Shown in pieces: positions 35,732 through 43,416 of a DNA stretch of 45,284 nucleotides. The position numbers and the translations under genes were made by a program. The DNA is from Promethearchaeia archaeon (GTDB lineage Archaea; Asgardarchaeota; Lokiarchaeia; Sigyniarchaeales; SOKP01). Numbering within the stretch: the stretch's first letter is position 1; the number at the start of each line of letters is the position of its first letter. The DNA is taken from positions 1 through 45,284 of the forward strand of contig JAHQWI010000069.1 in assembly GCA_029856085.1 (NCBI GenBank). The letters are read 5' to 3'. The notes below the pieces were generated by a model. That model did not search any database. It was given only the letters and a program-made list of their open reading frames with translations, and was not told the origin of the DNA.

Positions 35732-36577
35732 ATGATTATTTGGATTGTAGAAAGCGATTCTGGTATAAAATTGTTATATAAGTCTTTTTTAAAAACAGAC
35801 GCAGACGAAGATATAGTTTCTGGTTTTTTAACGGCGTTTAACCACTTTTCTATGATGGAATTTAAACAATCTATTGACTCTATAGAAATGGGAGGCCTTA
35901 GATGGAGTTACATTGTAGAACCAAAATACAATCTACTTTTTGTCGCAGCTGGTACTAAAGAGATGAAGACAGAAATTCTAAAAACTAGATTAAATGTTAT
36001 AAAGAATGCCTTTATCAAAGAGTTCGATCCAGTTTGGGAAAAAAAAGGACATAATTGGGATGGCGATATTAATATTTTTTTACCATTTCTAAAATTAATA
36101 GAGGATTATTATAATCAATGGCAGGAGGTTGAAACTTTAACACAAACGGCAGATTTCTTTGATATTTTGGGAATATTCCAGAACATTTTTATTATGTTAA
36201 GAAATATTATTGAAAAGAAGATGTATACTAAATCAAAAAATGAGATATTAGTCCAAATAAATTTAGTTTACGAATCCTATCAAGATCAAGATGCCTGTAA
36301 AAATGAACCAGAATTGAAAAATATCTCCTTTTCAAAAGAATCTTGGTTCGATATTATCGATATTAATTTGATTAAATGTGATAAAGAATTAGTTATCAAC
36401 AGTTTAAAATACTTTCTGACCCAAGTAGTTAAAGTGATAAAAGAGGTAAAAGGGGATAATTTATGCCTAAAATATTTTCGAGAAGAAAAAGTATATCGCT
36501 ATATTTTTAATAATATGGTATTATTAAAAGATTTATATCTAGATATGTACTTGCTAGAACTATTTCTATTACTATAA
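35732..36577 (+). CDS. longin-like domain protein with helical C-terminus
   Basis: Soluble protein of 281 residues. Residues 1-120 look like a longin domain: strand IIWIVESDSGIKLLYKSF, helix DIVSGFLTAFNHFSMMEF, then strands GLRWSYIVEPKYNLLFVAAG and a helix. The first half aligns by eye with the cytoplasmic domain of the transmembrane protein at 14612 (ES.SG..., then SGFL.A...F). Residues 121-281 are helical with several Cys and no known motif. Longin domains bind small GTPases or SNAREs; no GTPase gene is adjacent here. A candidate structured RNA follows about 75 nt after its stop. Confidence 0.62.
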   Translation: MIIWIVESDSGIKLLYKSFLKTDADEDIVSGFLTAFNHFSMMEFKQSIDSIEMGGLRWSYIVEPKYNLLFVAAGTKEMKTEILKTRLNVIKNAFIKEFDPVWEKKGHNWDGDINIFLPFLKLIEDYYNQWQEVETLTQTADFFDILGIFQNIFIMLRNIIEKKMYTKSKNEILVQINLVYESYQDQDACKNEPELKNISFSKESWFDIIDINLIKCDKELVINSLKYFLTQVVKVIKEVKGDNLCLKYFREEKVYRYIFNNMVLLKDLYLDMYLLELFLLL

Positions 36578-36615
36578 TCTTATCTTTCACTTCATTAGTT
36601 CATTAATAAATTTTC

Positions 36616-36625
36616 AAATATTATA
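36616..36625 (+). promoter_or_regulatory. TATA-like element for the candidate ncRNA
   Basis: AAATATTATA lies 27-36 nt before position 36652, the expected distance from an archaeal TATA box to a start site. A second TATA-like stretch (TTTTTATAAT) is nearer, so the choice is uncertain. Confidence 0.3.
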
Positions 36626-36651
36626 CCTTGGATATTTTTATAATAATAAAA

Positions 36652-36778
36652 GGAGGCTCCTGCCAAAAACCTCAATACGAGGTCAAATCCATTATGTAGG
36701 AGGAGTAAATTTTTAAGTGTAACGAATTACACTACCAAAAGACAAAAATCCAGGGGATTGACAGGAGCCATTTTTTTT
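36652..36778 (+). ncRNA. candidate structured non-coding RNA, about 125 nt
   Basis: The gap 36578-36968 holds no gene on either strand but a compact set of perfect helices. The ends pair: GGCTCCTG (36655-36662) with CAGGAGCC (36762-36769), followed at once by eight T. Inside are ACCTC/GAGGT around a 5-nt loop (36669-36683), AGTGTAA/TTACACT around CGAA (36716-36733) and AATCC/GGATT around AGG (36747-36759). A second AATCC at 36686-36690 could compete for the same GGATT, giving a possible switch. A closed outer stem, inner branches and a U-tract end fit a stand-alone RNA. It does not match 5S rRNA, tRNA, SRP RNA or a riboswitch I know. Confidence 0.5.
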
Positions 36779-36968
36779 GTGGTTAGTTTTTTTGAATTTA
36801 TAATTACTTTTATTATACAACATTCTGTCTTATATAAATATTCTAATGTGTTTCATACATATAAATCTTTAGAGTCTGGATTTATCTTATTTATACTATT
36901 GAATTAATGATATACAACTATTTATTGACAGTAAAACCATAATAAACACTAATCCAATTCAATTTTTT

Positions 36969-37763
36969 TCAAATCTTTTTAGTTCCACAGAAAGGGCATG
37001 TCGCCTCGTTAGGATTAATTTTATTACCACAATATGGGCATTTCGCATCTTTTTCTTCTTCTGCAACTTTTATTAGTTTCTCAGATTCTTTATAGATTTT
37101 AGCGCCATTTAAAACATCATAGAATTTCTCTGTTTTAATTTTATCTTTTACAAATTTTCTTCGTTTTTCTTTTAACATTAGAAAAGAAAAAATCCTACCC
37201 TCTAATGTCTCAAGGGAAACATATCGAGTTGAATCTACGATTTCTATTATGACTAGTTTAATATCTACTACTTTGATATTACTAATATCTCCCATTTGAA
37301 ATGATTTGAATAAAATATAGTTTTCTGTCAAAAAAATATGCCCCTGAAAGGCCCTTTCCTTAAGATCAATACTTTGAAAAGAACCGGGATAAAGGACCCC
37401 TATTGCATCAAACAAAATTGTCTGGTCTTTATTACAAATTAACCTTGCTAATTGTCTAAATAATTCTTCTGTCATGAGAAGCGAACTACTATATGAATTT
37501 TTATGTTTTCTTAACGGATATAAGGTATAAGTGGACTTATTAATGGTGTTGAGCTCAATATATGGGATAAAAAGGCGAAATCTCATAAAAAAATCTTGTA
37601 TTTCTGATATTTTAACATGAAATACTATTTTATCTACTTCGGATTCAAAAGATAAGATTTTTTCATTTAGAGTAATATCTCCTCGCGATCTTCTCGAGAT
37701 TAATGACCTATATGATGATATACCTGTATTAAAACTACCTAAAGACTCATATAGAATTGTCAT
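36969..37763 (-). CDS. PH/GRAM-like domain protein with C-terminal zinc ribbon
   Basis: Soluble protein of 264 residues. Two beta-rich segments resemble GRAM/PH-like folds: one near 30-75 (ITLNEKILSFESEVDKIVFHVK) and one near 125-215. In the second, GSFQSIDLKERAFQGHIFLTENYILFKS has the order expected of a GRAM domain, the strand pair GxIFLTxxYILFxS being most telling. After a Lys-rich helix a zinc ribbon closes the chain (CPYCGNKI, then CPFCGTKK). GRAM and PH domains bind lipids or proteins at membranes in eukaryotes; a similar role here is inference. It is divergent from the DsrE gene across 131 nt. Confidence 0.68.
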   Translation of the reverse strand: MTILYESLGSFNTGISSYRSLISRRSRGDITLNEKILSFESEVDKIVFHVKISEIQDFFMRFRLFIPYIELNTINKSTYTLYPLRKHKNSYSSSLLMTEELFRQLARLICNKDQTILFDAIGVLYPGSFQSIDLKERAFQGHIFLTENYILFKSFQMGDISNIKVVDIKLVIIEIVDSTRYVSLETLEGRIFSFLMLKEKRRKFVKDKIKTEKFYDVLNGAKIYKESEKLIKVAEEEKDAKCPYCGNKINPNEATCPFCGTKKI

Positions 37764-37894
37764 AATAGTAGTATTGTTTTAAAGGCTGATTTTTATATAG
37801 TAACTTGATCAATATATTCTAAAAGATTAAACTATAAAAATATTAAAACTTGTCACCAATTTAATAATTTTTAAAAGGAGAGATCTATAAATCA

Positions 37895-38263
37895 ATGGTA
37901 TCTTTTGCGTTTGTCATATGTGCGGAACCCTATAAATATGAAGCTATTGATACTGCTATAAATTTAGGCGAAGCAATAATAAAAAAGGGACATGAAATTT
38001 CAGGTATATTTCTTTATGGAAGTGGAGTATATAATATTAAAAACAGAGCATTTACATATGATTCAGTAAGAAATATTTCAAAACGTCTTAGTCAATTTAG
38101 TAAAAAGTATAATACTAAACTGTCAGCATGTAGTACTTGGATTAGCTTCACAGGTATTCAACCCAATGAATTTATAGATGGTGGAAGTCAAGAAGGATTA
38201 GGAGGACTTTCGGATTTAATTTCACAATCAGATAAGGTGATATTCTTTGGACCAGGAGGGTGA
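37895..38263 (+). CDS. dsrE: DsrE/TusD-like sulfurtransferase subunit
   Basis: DsrE-family protein of 122 residues. The first strand is FAFVICAEPYKYEAIDTA and the active Cys lies in KLSACSTW (Cys79), matching Cys78 of E. coli TusD. The end VIFFGPGG is the family's last strand. In the DsrEFH or TusBCD complex this Cys carries persulfide sulfur, for tRNA thiolation or sulfur oxidation. The gene is followed directly by DsrF and DsrH, so a hexameric complex is expected. A GGAGGG at 38255-38260 overlaps its end and serves the next gene. Strong family call; physiological role open. Confidence 0.85.
   Translation: MVSFAFVICAEPYKYEAIDTAINLGEAIIKKGHEISGIFLYGSGVYNIKNRAFTYDSVRNISKRLSQFSKKYNTKLSACSTWISFTGIQPNEFIDGGSQEGLGGLSDLISQSDKVIFFGPGG
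38255..38260 (+). promoter_or_regulatory. ribosome binding site GGAGGG inside the dsrE end, before a non-AUG start
   Basis: A strong Shine-Dalgarno sequence sits 9 nt before ACG at 38270, the first plausible start of the DsrF frame. There is no ATG, GTG or TTG in that frame until 38342, which would cut off the first conserved strand. Confidence 0.5.
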
Positions 38264-38269
38264 AGAAAA

Positions 38270-38638
38270 ACGGTAGATTCTGTCGTAATAATATGTGAAG
38301 ATTCCCCCTTTGGAAAAAACTCTGCTGTTGAGTCAATTCGCATGGCTACCGGCCTATTAGCAGTTGGAGATATAGAAGACTGTAAAGTTGTTTTTATGGG
38401 GGATGCCATTTATTTTCTCAATAGGAACATCAATCCTAAGGCTTTAAACTTTGATCCTTTTACAAACATAATGAGATTGATAGAGCTTTCTGATTTAGAA
38501 ATCTATATCCATGATGAAGCACTTGAAGCAGCTGGAATGTCAATTTCAGATCTAATTCATAATGATAATCTACAGGTTGTCAATTCTGAAAAAATATCAG
38601 ATTTAATAATTAAAGCAGACATGAGTTTCAAATATTGA
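38270..38638 (+). CDS. dsrF: DsrF/TusC-like sulfurtransferase subunit with abnormal start
   Basis: DsrF-family subunit of about 122 residues. VDSVVIICEDSPFGKNSAVESIRMATGLLAVGD is the family's N-terminal strand and helix, with the usual P.G...A.E..R pattern. The in-frame region before ATG 38342 is therefore coding, yet it has no standard start. Three readings are possible. ACG 38270 may be used or be a mutated ATG, since GGAGGG lies 9 nt upstream. One extra A in AAAAA (38266-38270) may hide a GTG start at 38260. Or the dsrE TGA is read through, because the DsrF frame follows it directly. I favour the first. It forms a complex with DsrE and DsrH. Confidence 0.75.
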   Translation, partial: TVDSVVIICEDSPFGKNSAVESIRMATGLLAVGDIEDCKVVFMGDAIYFLNRNINPKALNFDPFTNIMRLIELSDLEIYIHDEALEAAGMSISDLIHNDNLQVVNSEKISDLIIKADMSFKY

Positions 38639-38655
38639 ATGGAAGGTGGAATTAT

Positions 38656-38997
38656 ATGGGTGAACAAATTAATTTGATATATTTATATGGGTTCAGTACT
38701 TTTTTAGAATCTAAGCTATTTAACTTTATGCAGATTTTAAAAAATCAACTTAACCAAGATGTTCATATAAGTATAGTATTTATCCACGATGGGGTTATCG
38801 GTACGTCCTATAAAAACAAAATTTCTCTTGCTATGATAGAATTATTGAAGTTACCAATATCCTTTTACACAATGATTCCCGACCTCAAAGCAAGGGGATT
38901 AGATTCAGAAAATCTCAAAAATAAGATTGAAGGTATTGAATATGAAGATCTAGTAGATCTGTTAGCAATTACATCTAAAATTGTATCATGGATGTAA
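38656..38997 (+). CDS. dsrH: DsrH/TusB-like subunit
   Basis: DsrH-family protein of about 113 residues. The C-terminal signature is clear: IPDLKARGLD, then IEYEDLVDLLAITSKIVSW. The Cys near the end that acts in some DsrH/TusB proteins is absent; the whole protein has none. Sulfur handling would then rest on the DsrE Cys. The longest frame begins at TTG 38635 overlapping the dsrF stop, but GGAAGGTGG at 38641-38649 lies 6 nt before ATG 38656, which I choose. Third gene of the dsrEFH operon. No DsrC or dissimilatory sulfite reductase gene is in the window. Confidence 0.82.
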   Translation: MGEQINLIYLYGFSTFLESKLFNFMQILKNQLNQDVHISIVFIHDGVIGTSYKNKISLAMIELLKLPISFYTMIPDLKARGLDSENLKNKIEGIEYEDLVDLLAITSKIVSWM

Positions 38998-39030
38998 AAA
39001 GAAAAAAGAATTTTAAAGAAAATAATTTTT

Positions 39031-41010
39031 TTATTTTAAACTTCGGGCAAATTTTTGAGCATCGGCCATAGCTTCTTTTATATCTCGTGGTCTTTTGCAA
39101 TCCCCAATTAGTACGATTTCAGGAGCAGTTCCCTCAAATTTCTCTTTTAGAGCCTTCCCATTCGCAATTCGAGAGCCACAATAAACTAAAGTATCTGCTT
39201 CAATGAATTGTTCTTCCTGGTTCTCATCGAGAAATTTAACGCCTTCCTCTGTTACGTCTAAAAGTTTTGCCTTAGTATAGACATGTATCTTTTTATCTCT
39301 TAAATATCGAAGTAAGTACATCCGTCTTCCAGCATTACCCATGAGCAATTGTCCTACAATAGTATTTGATCCCATGAGTGCCTTAATGTTATATCCTTGT
39401 TCTCCTAATGTTGTAACTGTTTCTAAACCCCCTTTCCAAAATGCATTTAGCCCCCAAATAACAACGTTTTTACCCATTGGTTTCGACTTCAGAATTGATT
39501 CATCTTGAGTTATAACATTTGGTTTATCTTTTAATTTTACGGGAATTGTCGCTTCTGAGCCCGCAGCAATAACTAGAATATCAGGATTTGATGCTTCTAC
39601 TTGCTCTCTTGATAAATCTCTATTTAGATATACTGGGACATTTAATTTCTTTAATTGAGTTTCTAACCAATCTACCATCAACATAAAGCGTTCCTTCTTA
39701 TATTCAGCAGCGAGAAGTGGCATTAAACCTCCAACTTTATTCGATTTTTCATATATATCTACAGCATGGCCTCTAAGTTTCAAAACTCTTGCAGCTTCCA
39801 TTCCCGCAATCCCTGCTCCTAATACGACTATCTTTTTTAATTCACCTGAAGGGGTAAGCTCTTTGTAATCCAACCCACTATAAATATCATAAACGCAGGT
39901 TCCGCAGCTTTGTAAACATCCAATACAACGTTTAATATCATCAATTTCGTCATTAAAATATTTATTAGGTGTATCAGGATCGCAAATTAATTGTCTTCCC
40001 ATATTGATTATATCTGCTTTTCCCTGCTGAATAAATTCATCTGCCATTCGTGGATCATTAATATTCCCAACACCCATAACAGGAATATTAACGGCTTTTT
40101 TAATTGCTTCAGGTAAATGTATATAGCATCCATACTCACAATATGTAGGAATTGTTATTCCAAAAGGACTTCTGAGTATAATTCCTTGGGATACATCTAT
40201 ACAATCGACTCCAGCTTTTTCAAGTTGCTTTGCTATTACTATTGAGTCTTCAATCCTATTTCCATCATGTACTAATTCATCAGCTGAAATTCGAACCATA
40301 ATAGGAGGAATATCACCTATGGCTTCCCTCATTTTAGCTACAGTTTCTTTTATAAATTGACACCTCTTCTCAATTGTACCGCCATACTTATCTGTTCTAT
40401 GGTTAAAATATGGTGATAAAAAAGAGCATGGTAATGTTCCATGAGCAGAATGAACCAATACATAATCAAATCCCGCTTGGATTACTCTTTTTGCTCCTGC
40501 AGCATATAAGTCTTGAATGCCACTAATTTCTTCAATTGTTAATTCTTTTACCTTAAGGTCTTTACTTCTTATAGTTTCACCCCAAGCTGGTATCATAAAT
40601 TCAAATGCTGAACTCGCATGTCCTACTCCTATACTTGATGGACCTATATTTGCGGGAGCAAATATACCCATCAATCCACCAAATGTATAACCGATCATCC
40701 CCATTTTATTAATTTGCATTCCAATTTTTGTTCCGTATTTATGAACGATATCAGTCAAGTTCTTATAAGCCGGAATGTTCTCATCGTTCCCAATATTTGC
40801 ACCCATCCCTCCTTTAGCCCACGGATCAACCTGAGCAGCCTCATATGTCATTATTCCTACACCTCCACGAGCCTTTACCTCATAACCATTAATGGTTCTC
40901 TGAGTAGGACGACCTTCTAGATCCGAAGAACTAGTTAAACAAGGTGGATAACCAAACCTGTTTTTTACTTCCATATCTCTAATAGTAATAGGATCTGATA
41001 TTTTTGGCAT
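39031..41010 (-). CDS. 2-enoate / 2,4-dienoyl-CoA reductase-like flavoprotein (OYE-FAD fusion)
   Basis: Protein of 659 residues built like FadH and clostridial 2-enoate reductase. Residues 1-350 form an FMN-binding TIM barrel (PITIRDMEVKNRF at the start, HSAHG 187-191, SPYFNHRTDKYGG 199-211, DVSQG, GVGNI). A [4Fe-4S] site follows at Cys362, 365, 369 and 372. Residues 393-659 bind FAD and NAD(P) (VVLGAGIAGMEAA; ends IGDCKRPRDIKEAMADA). The fourth cluster Cys lies only two residues after the third, whereas in FadH the gap is about eleven. It reduces activated C=C bonds of unsaturated acids or acyl-CoA. Divergent from its paralogue at 41242. Confidence 0.88.
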   Translation of the reverse strand: MPKISDPITIRDMEVKNRFGYPPCLTSSSDLEGRPTQRTINGYEVKARGGVGIMTYEAAQVDPWAKGGMGANIGNDENIPAYKNLTDIVHKYGTKIGMQINKMGMIGYTFGGLMGIFAPANIGPSSIGVGHASSAFEFMIPAWGETIRSKDLKVKELTIEEISGIQDLYAAGAKRVIQAGFDYVLVHSAHGTLPCSFLSPYFNHRTDKYGGTIEKRCQFIKETVAKMREAIGDIPPIMVRISADELVHDGNRIEDSIVIAKQLEKAGVDCIDVSQGIILRSPFGITIPTYCEYGCYIHLPEAIKKAVNIPVMGVGNINDPRMADEFIQQGKADIINMGRQLICDPDTPNKYFNDEIDDIKRCIGCLQSCGTCVYDIYSGLDYKELTPSGELKKIVVLGAGIAGMEAARVLKLRGHAVDIYEKSNKVGGLMPLLAAEYKKERFMLMVDWLETQLKKLNVPVYLNRDLSREQVEASNPDILVIAAGSEATIPVKLKDKPNVITQDESILKSKPMGKNVVIWGLNAFWKGGLETVTTLGEQGYNIKALMGSNTIVGQLLMGNAGRRMYLLRYLRDKKIHVYTKAKLLDVTEEGVKFLDENQEEQFIEADTLVYCGSRIANGKALKEKFEGTAPEIVLIGDCKRPRDIKEAMADAQKFARSLK

Positions 41011-41204
41011 TTTTAAAATTACACCTCTCTCAAATTTTTAATAATTTATAAAGATAAGAAAAATTAACTCTAAAAAAAAGTTATTGTTTTAATTTCTATG
41101 TAAAAGTCTAAGCTGATTAATTGTACTATAGGATATAATTTCAACTTAATTGACAGAACTGAATCATTCGACAATAAAATTTAAGTTAAATCAAGTAGAT
41201 AAAA

Positions 41205-41213
41205 TATTTAAAT
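41205..41213 (+). promoter_or_regulatory. TATA-like element before the second enoate reductase
   Basis: TATTTAAAT lies about 29-37 nt before ATG 41242, in the 231-nt divergent gap between the two flavoprotein genes. Transcription would start at or just before the ATG, suggesting a leaderless or short-leader mRNA. No strong ribosome binding site is present. Confidence 0.35.
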
Positions 41214-41241
41214 TATAAATTTTTGAAAAAGTGAGAAAAGT

Positions 41242-43218
41242 ATGCCAAGAGTAACAGATCCATTAAAAATTAGAAATATGGAAATTAAAAATAGACTTGG
41301 ATTTCCTCCCATGATGTCAGGTTCAATCACAAATGGTATCCCTGGAGATAATTTCTATCATGTTTATGAACCGATAGCAAAAGGGGGTGTTGGATTAATT
41401 ACGGTAGAAGCCAGTTCAACAGATCCTATGAATAATCCAATTCAGCCATGTTTGGGGTTGGATGGGAATATTCCCGCGTTTAAAAAATTTACTGATAGAA
41501 TTCATGAATATGGTGCCAAGATAGGTATTCAATTTGCACACGGAGGTATTCTTACGCTAATGATGATTGCCATAATGAAATTCCCCATGCCTGTATGGGC
41601 GCCCTCCAGTGTGGATCCTGTTGTCGCCAGTTCTGCTTATGAGTTGATAAACCCTAATTGGCGTCAAGATTTGGAGAAAACAGGATTTAAAGAAATCCAT
41701 GAAATTACTGTGGAAGAAATGAACGAAGTAGGTAATAGATTTGCTGCTGCTGCTAAAAGGGCTATTGATTCAGGATTTGATTACGTAGAGATCCATTCTT
41801 GCCATGGTACATTATACCACGACTTTTATTCACCTTACTACAATCAAAGAACAGATGAGTATGGTGGTTCATGGGAGAATAAAACCCGATTTATTAAAGA
41901 AACGGTTGAGAAAGTGAGAGATAAAATTGGAGATAATCCAATTTTTGTGCGGATTTCTGCCGAAGAACTCCTAGATGATGGCTTAAAAGTTGAAGATCAA
42001 AAAAAAGTTGCTGTACTTCTTGAAAAAGCTGGGGTTGATTGTATTGACGTCAGCCAAGGAATACAGGTAAGAACCCCTGAGGGAATAAACATCCCTACAT
42101 ACATTCCGCCTGGTGGTTTTATTCATTATCCTGAAGCTATTAAAAAAGTTGTTAATATTCCCGTAATTGGTGTTGGAAATATTATTGATGTTAAAATGGC
42201 AGATGATTTTATCCAGCAGGGAAAAGCAGATATAATCTATATGGGTAGACAATTAATTGTTGATCCTGAAACCCCTAATAAATATTTCAACGGTCAAACC
42301 GATGATATTAAATATTGTATCGGCTGCCAAGTCGGATGTGGTGGTGTATGCGTTCTTAACCCATTTGAAAGACATAACTATAAAGAACTTATTCCATCTG
42401 AAGAACCTAAAAAAATAGTTATTTTGGGAGCTGGTATTGCGGGGATGGAACTAGCACGGGTGGCAAAACTTCGAGGACATGATGTTGAGATATATGAAAA
42501 AACAGATAGAGTAGGCGGCTTGATGCATGTGTTGACAGCAGAATATAAAAAAGAGCAATTCATGAACATTGTTAATTACCAGAAGATTCAATTAAACAAA
42601 TTAAATATTCCTATTCATCTTAATAGAGAATTAACAACTAATGAAATTAAGGATCTAGATTGCGATGTTTTAGTATTTGCTGTAGGAACTGAAGCAGTCC
42701 TTCCTGTTAAATATAAAGATCACCCAAATGTTATAACTCAGGATGAAGCAATATTAAAGAGTAAACCAATCGGTAAAAATGTGGTTATATGGGGATTGGA
42801 TACCTATTGGAAGGGAGGAACAGAAACAACAATAACTTTAAGAGAGCAAGGTTATAACATCAAAGCAATTGCAGGAACAGAAAAAATGTTAGCAGGAATA
42901 CTTACCCAAGCAAGGCTTTCGGGCAGGGTTACTTGGATTCATCATTATTTCCAAGATAATAAAATACCGGTATTCAAAAAAGCAACCCTTATTGATGTTA
43001 CTGATAAATCAGTTATAATACATGATTCTGATGGCAAGGAACATATAATTGAGGCTGATACGCTTGTTTATTGCGGTGCCCGAACAACGCCTAAAAAGAC
43101 ATTAGAATCTGAATTTGAGAACGTAGGATTTAAAATCGAGTTTATTGGGGATTGTAAGAAACCAAGAGATATTCAAGCGGCAATAAGCGATGCCCAAACT
43201 CTAGCACGTAAACTATAG
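41242..43218 (+). CDS. 2-enoate / 2,4-dienoyl-CoA reductase-like flavoprotein (paralogue)
   Basis: Protein of 658 residues, a full-length paralogue of 39031-41010. The TIM barrel shows PLKIRNMEIKNRLGFPP, HSCHG, SPYYNQRTDEYGG and DVSQGI. The cluster motif is CIGCQVGCGGVC, with three residues between the third and fourth Cys, again a much shorter loop than in FadH. The FAD/NAD part has VILGAGIAGMELA and ends IGDCKKPRDIQAAISDA. Differences in the substrate-side loops near 20-60 and 100-145 suggest a different substrate from its neighbour. It may work with the acyl-CoA ligase block. Its stop codon lies inside a perfect 14-bp palindrome. Confidence 0.88.
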   Translation: MPRVTDPLKIRNMEIKNRLGFPPMMSGSITNGIPGDNFYHVYEPIAKGGVGLITVEASSTDPMNNPIQPCLGLDGNIPAFKKFTDRIHEYGAKIGIQFAHGGILTLMMIAIMKFPMPVWAPSSVDPVVASSAYELINPNWRQDLEKTGFKEIHEITVEEMNEVGNRFAAAAKRAIDSGFDYVEIHSCHGTLYHDFYSPYYNQRTDEYGGSWENKTRFIKETVEKVRDKIGDNPIFVRISAEELLDDGLKVEDQKKVAVLLEKAGVDCIDVSQGIQVRTPEGINIPTYIPPGGFIHYPEAIKKVVNIPVIGVGNIIDVKMADDFIQQGKADIIYMGRQLIVDPETPNKYFNGQTDDIKYCIGCQVGCGGVCVLNPFERHNYKELIPSEEPKKIVILGAGIAGMELARVAKLRGHDVEIYEKTDRVGGLMHVLTAEYKKEQFMNIVNYQKIQLNKLNIPIHLNRELTTNEIKDLDCDVLVFAVGTEAVLPVKYKDHPNVITQDEAILKSKPIGKNVVIWGLDTYWKGGTETTITLREQGYNIKAIAGTEKMLAGILTQARLSGRVTWIHHYFQDNKIPVFKKATLIDVTDKSVIIHDSDGKEHIIEADTLVYCGARTTPKKTLESEFENVGFKIEFIGDCKKPRDIQAAISDAQTLARKL

Positions 43219-43228
43219 CACGTGCTAT
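43215..43228. repeat. perfect 14-bp palindrome over a stop codon
   Basis: ATAGCACGTGCTAT contains the TAG stop of the flavoprotein gene (43216-43218). It could be a protein binding site or a small hairpin at the mRNA end. The T-run starts about 40 nt later, so it is not directly part of a hairpin terminator. Confidence 0.4.
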
Positions 43229-43267
43229 CTGATTCTTTCTATACAGTTTTTTAGTAAAAAAACTTTC

Positions 43268-43283
43268 TTTTTTTTTTTTTTTT
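43268..43283 (+). terminator. long poly-T tract
   Basis: Sixteen consecutive T lie 50 nt after the flavoprotein stop, in the gap between convergent genes. It is the longest T-run in the window and a strong candidate archaeal termination tract. The remainder of the gap to 43416 shows no gene. Confidence 0.55.
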
Positions 43284-43416
43284 CCTTTAAACTCGAATTA
43301 ATAAACTATACAATAGTGAATATTTCTTATATATCTTATGCAGTTACACTTAGAGGAATAACTGTGTATTTATAACCCACAATTCAAAGAATTAATAAAA
43401 AAAATAAAAATAAAAA

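Noticed and set aside
36652-36778. 5S rRNA or SRP RNA for the structured RNA
   Set aside because: Length and closed ends suit 5S rRNA, but the conserved CCGAAC-type loop and other 5S landmarks are absent. It is too short and lacks the conserved loops of archaeal SRP RNA.
38260-38296. GTG 38260 as dsrF start without a frameshift
   Set aside because: In the sequence as given this frame reads VKKNGRF and soon stops; it never enters the DsrF frame unless one A is removed.
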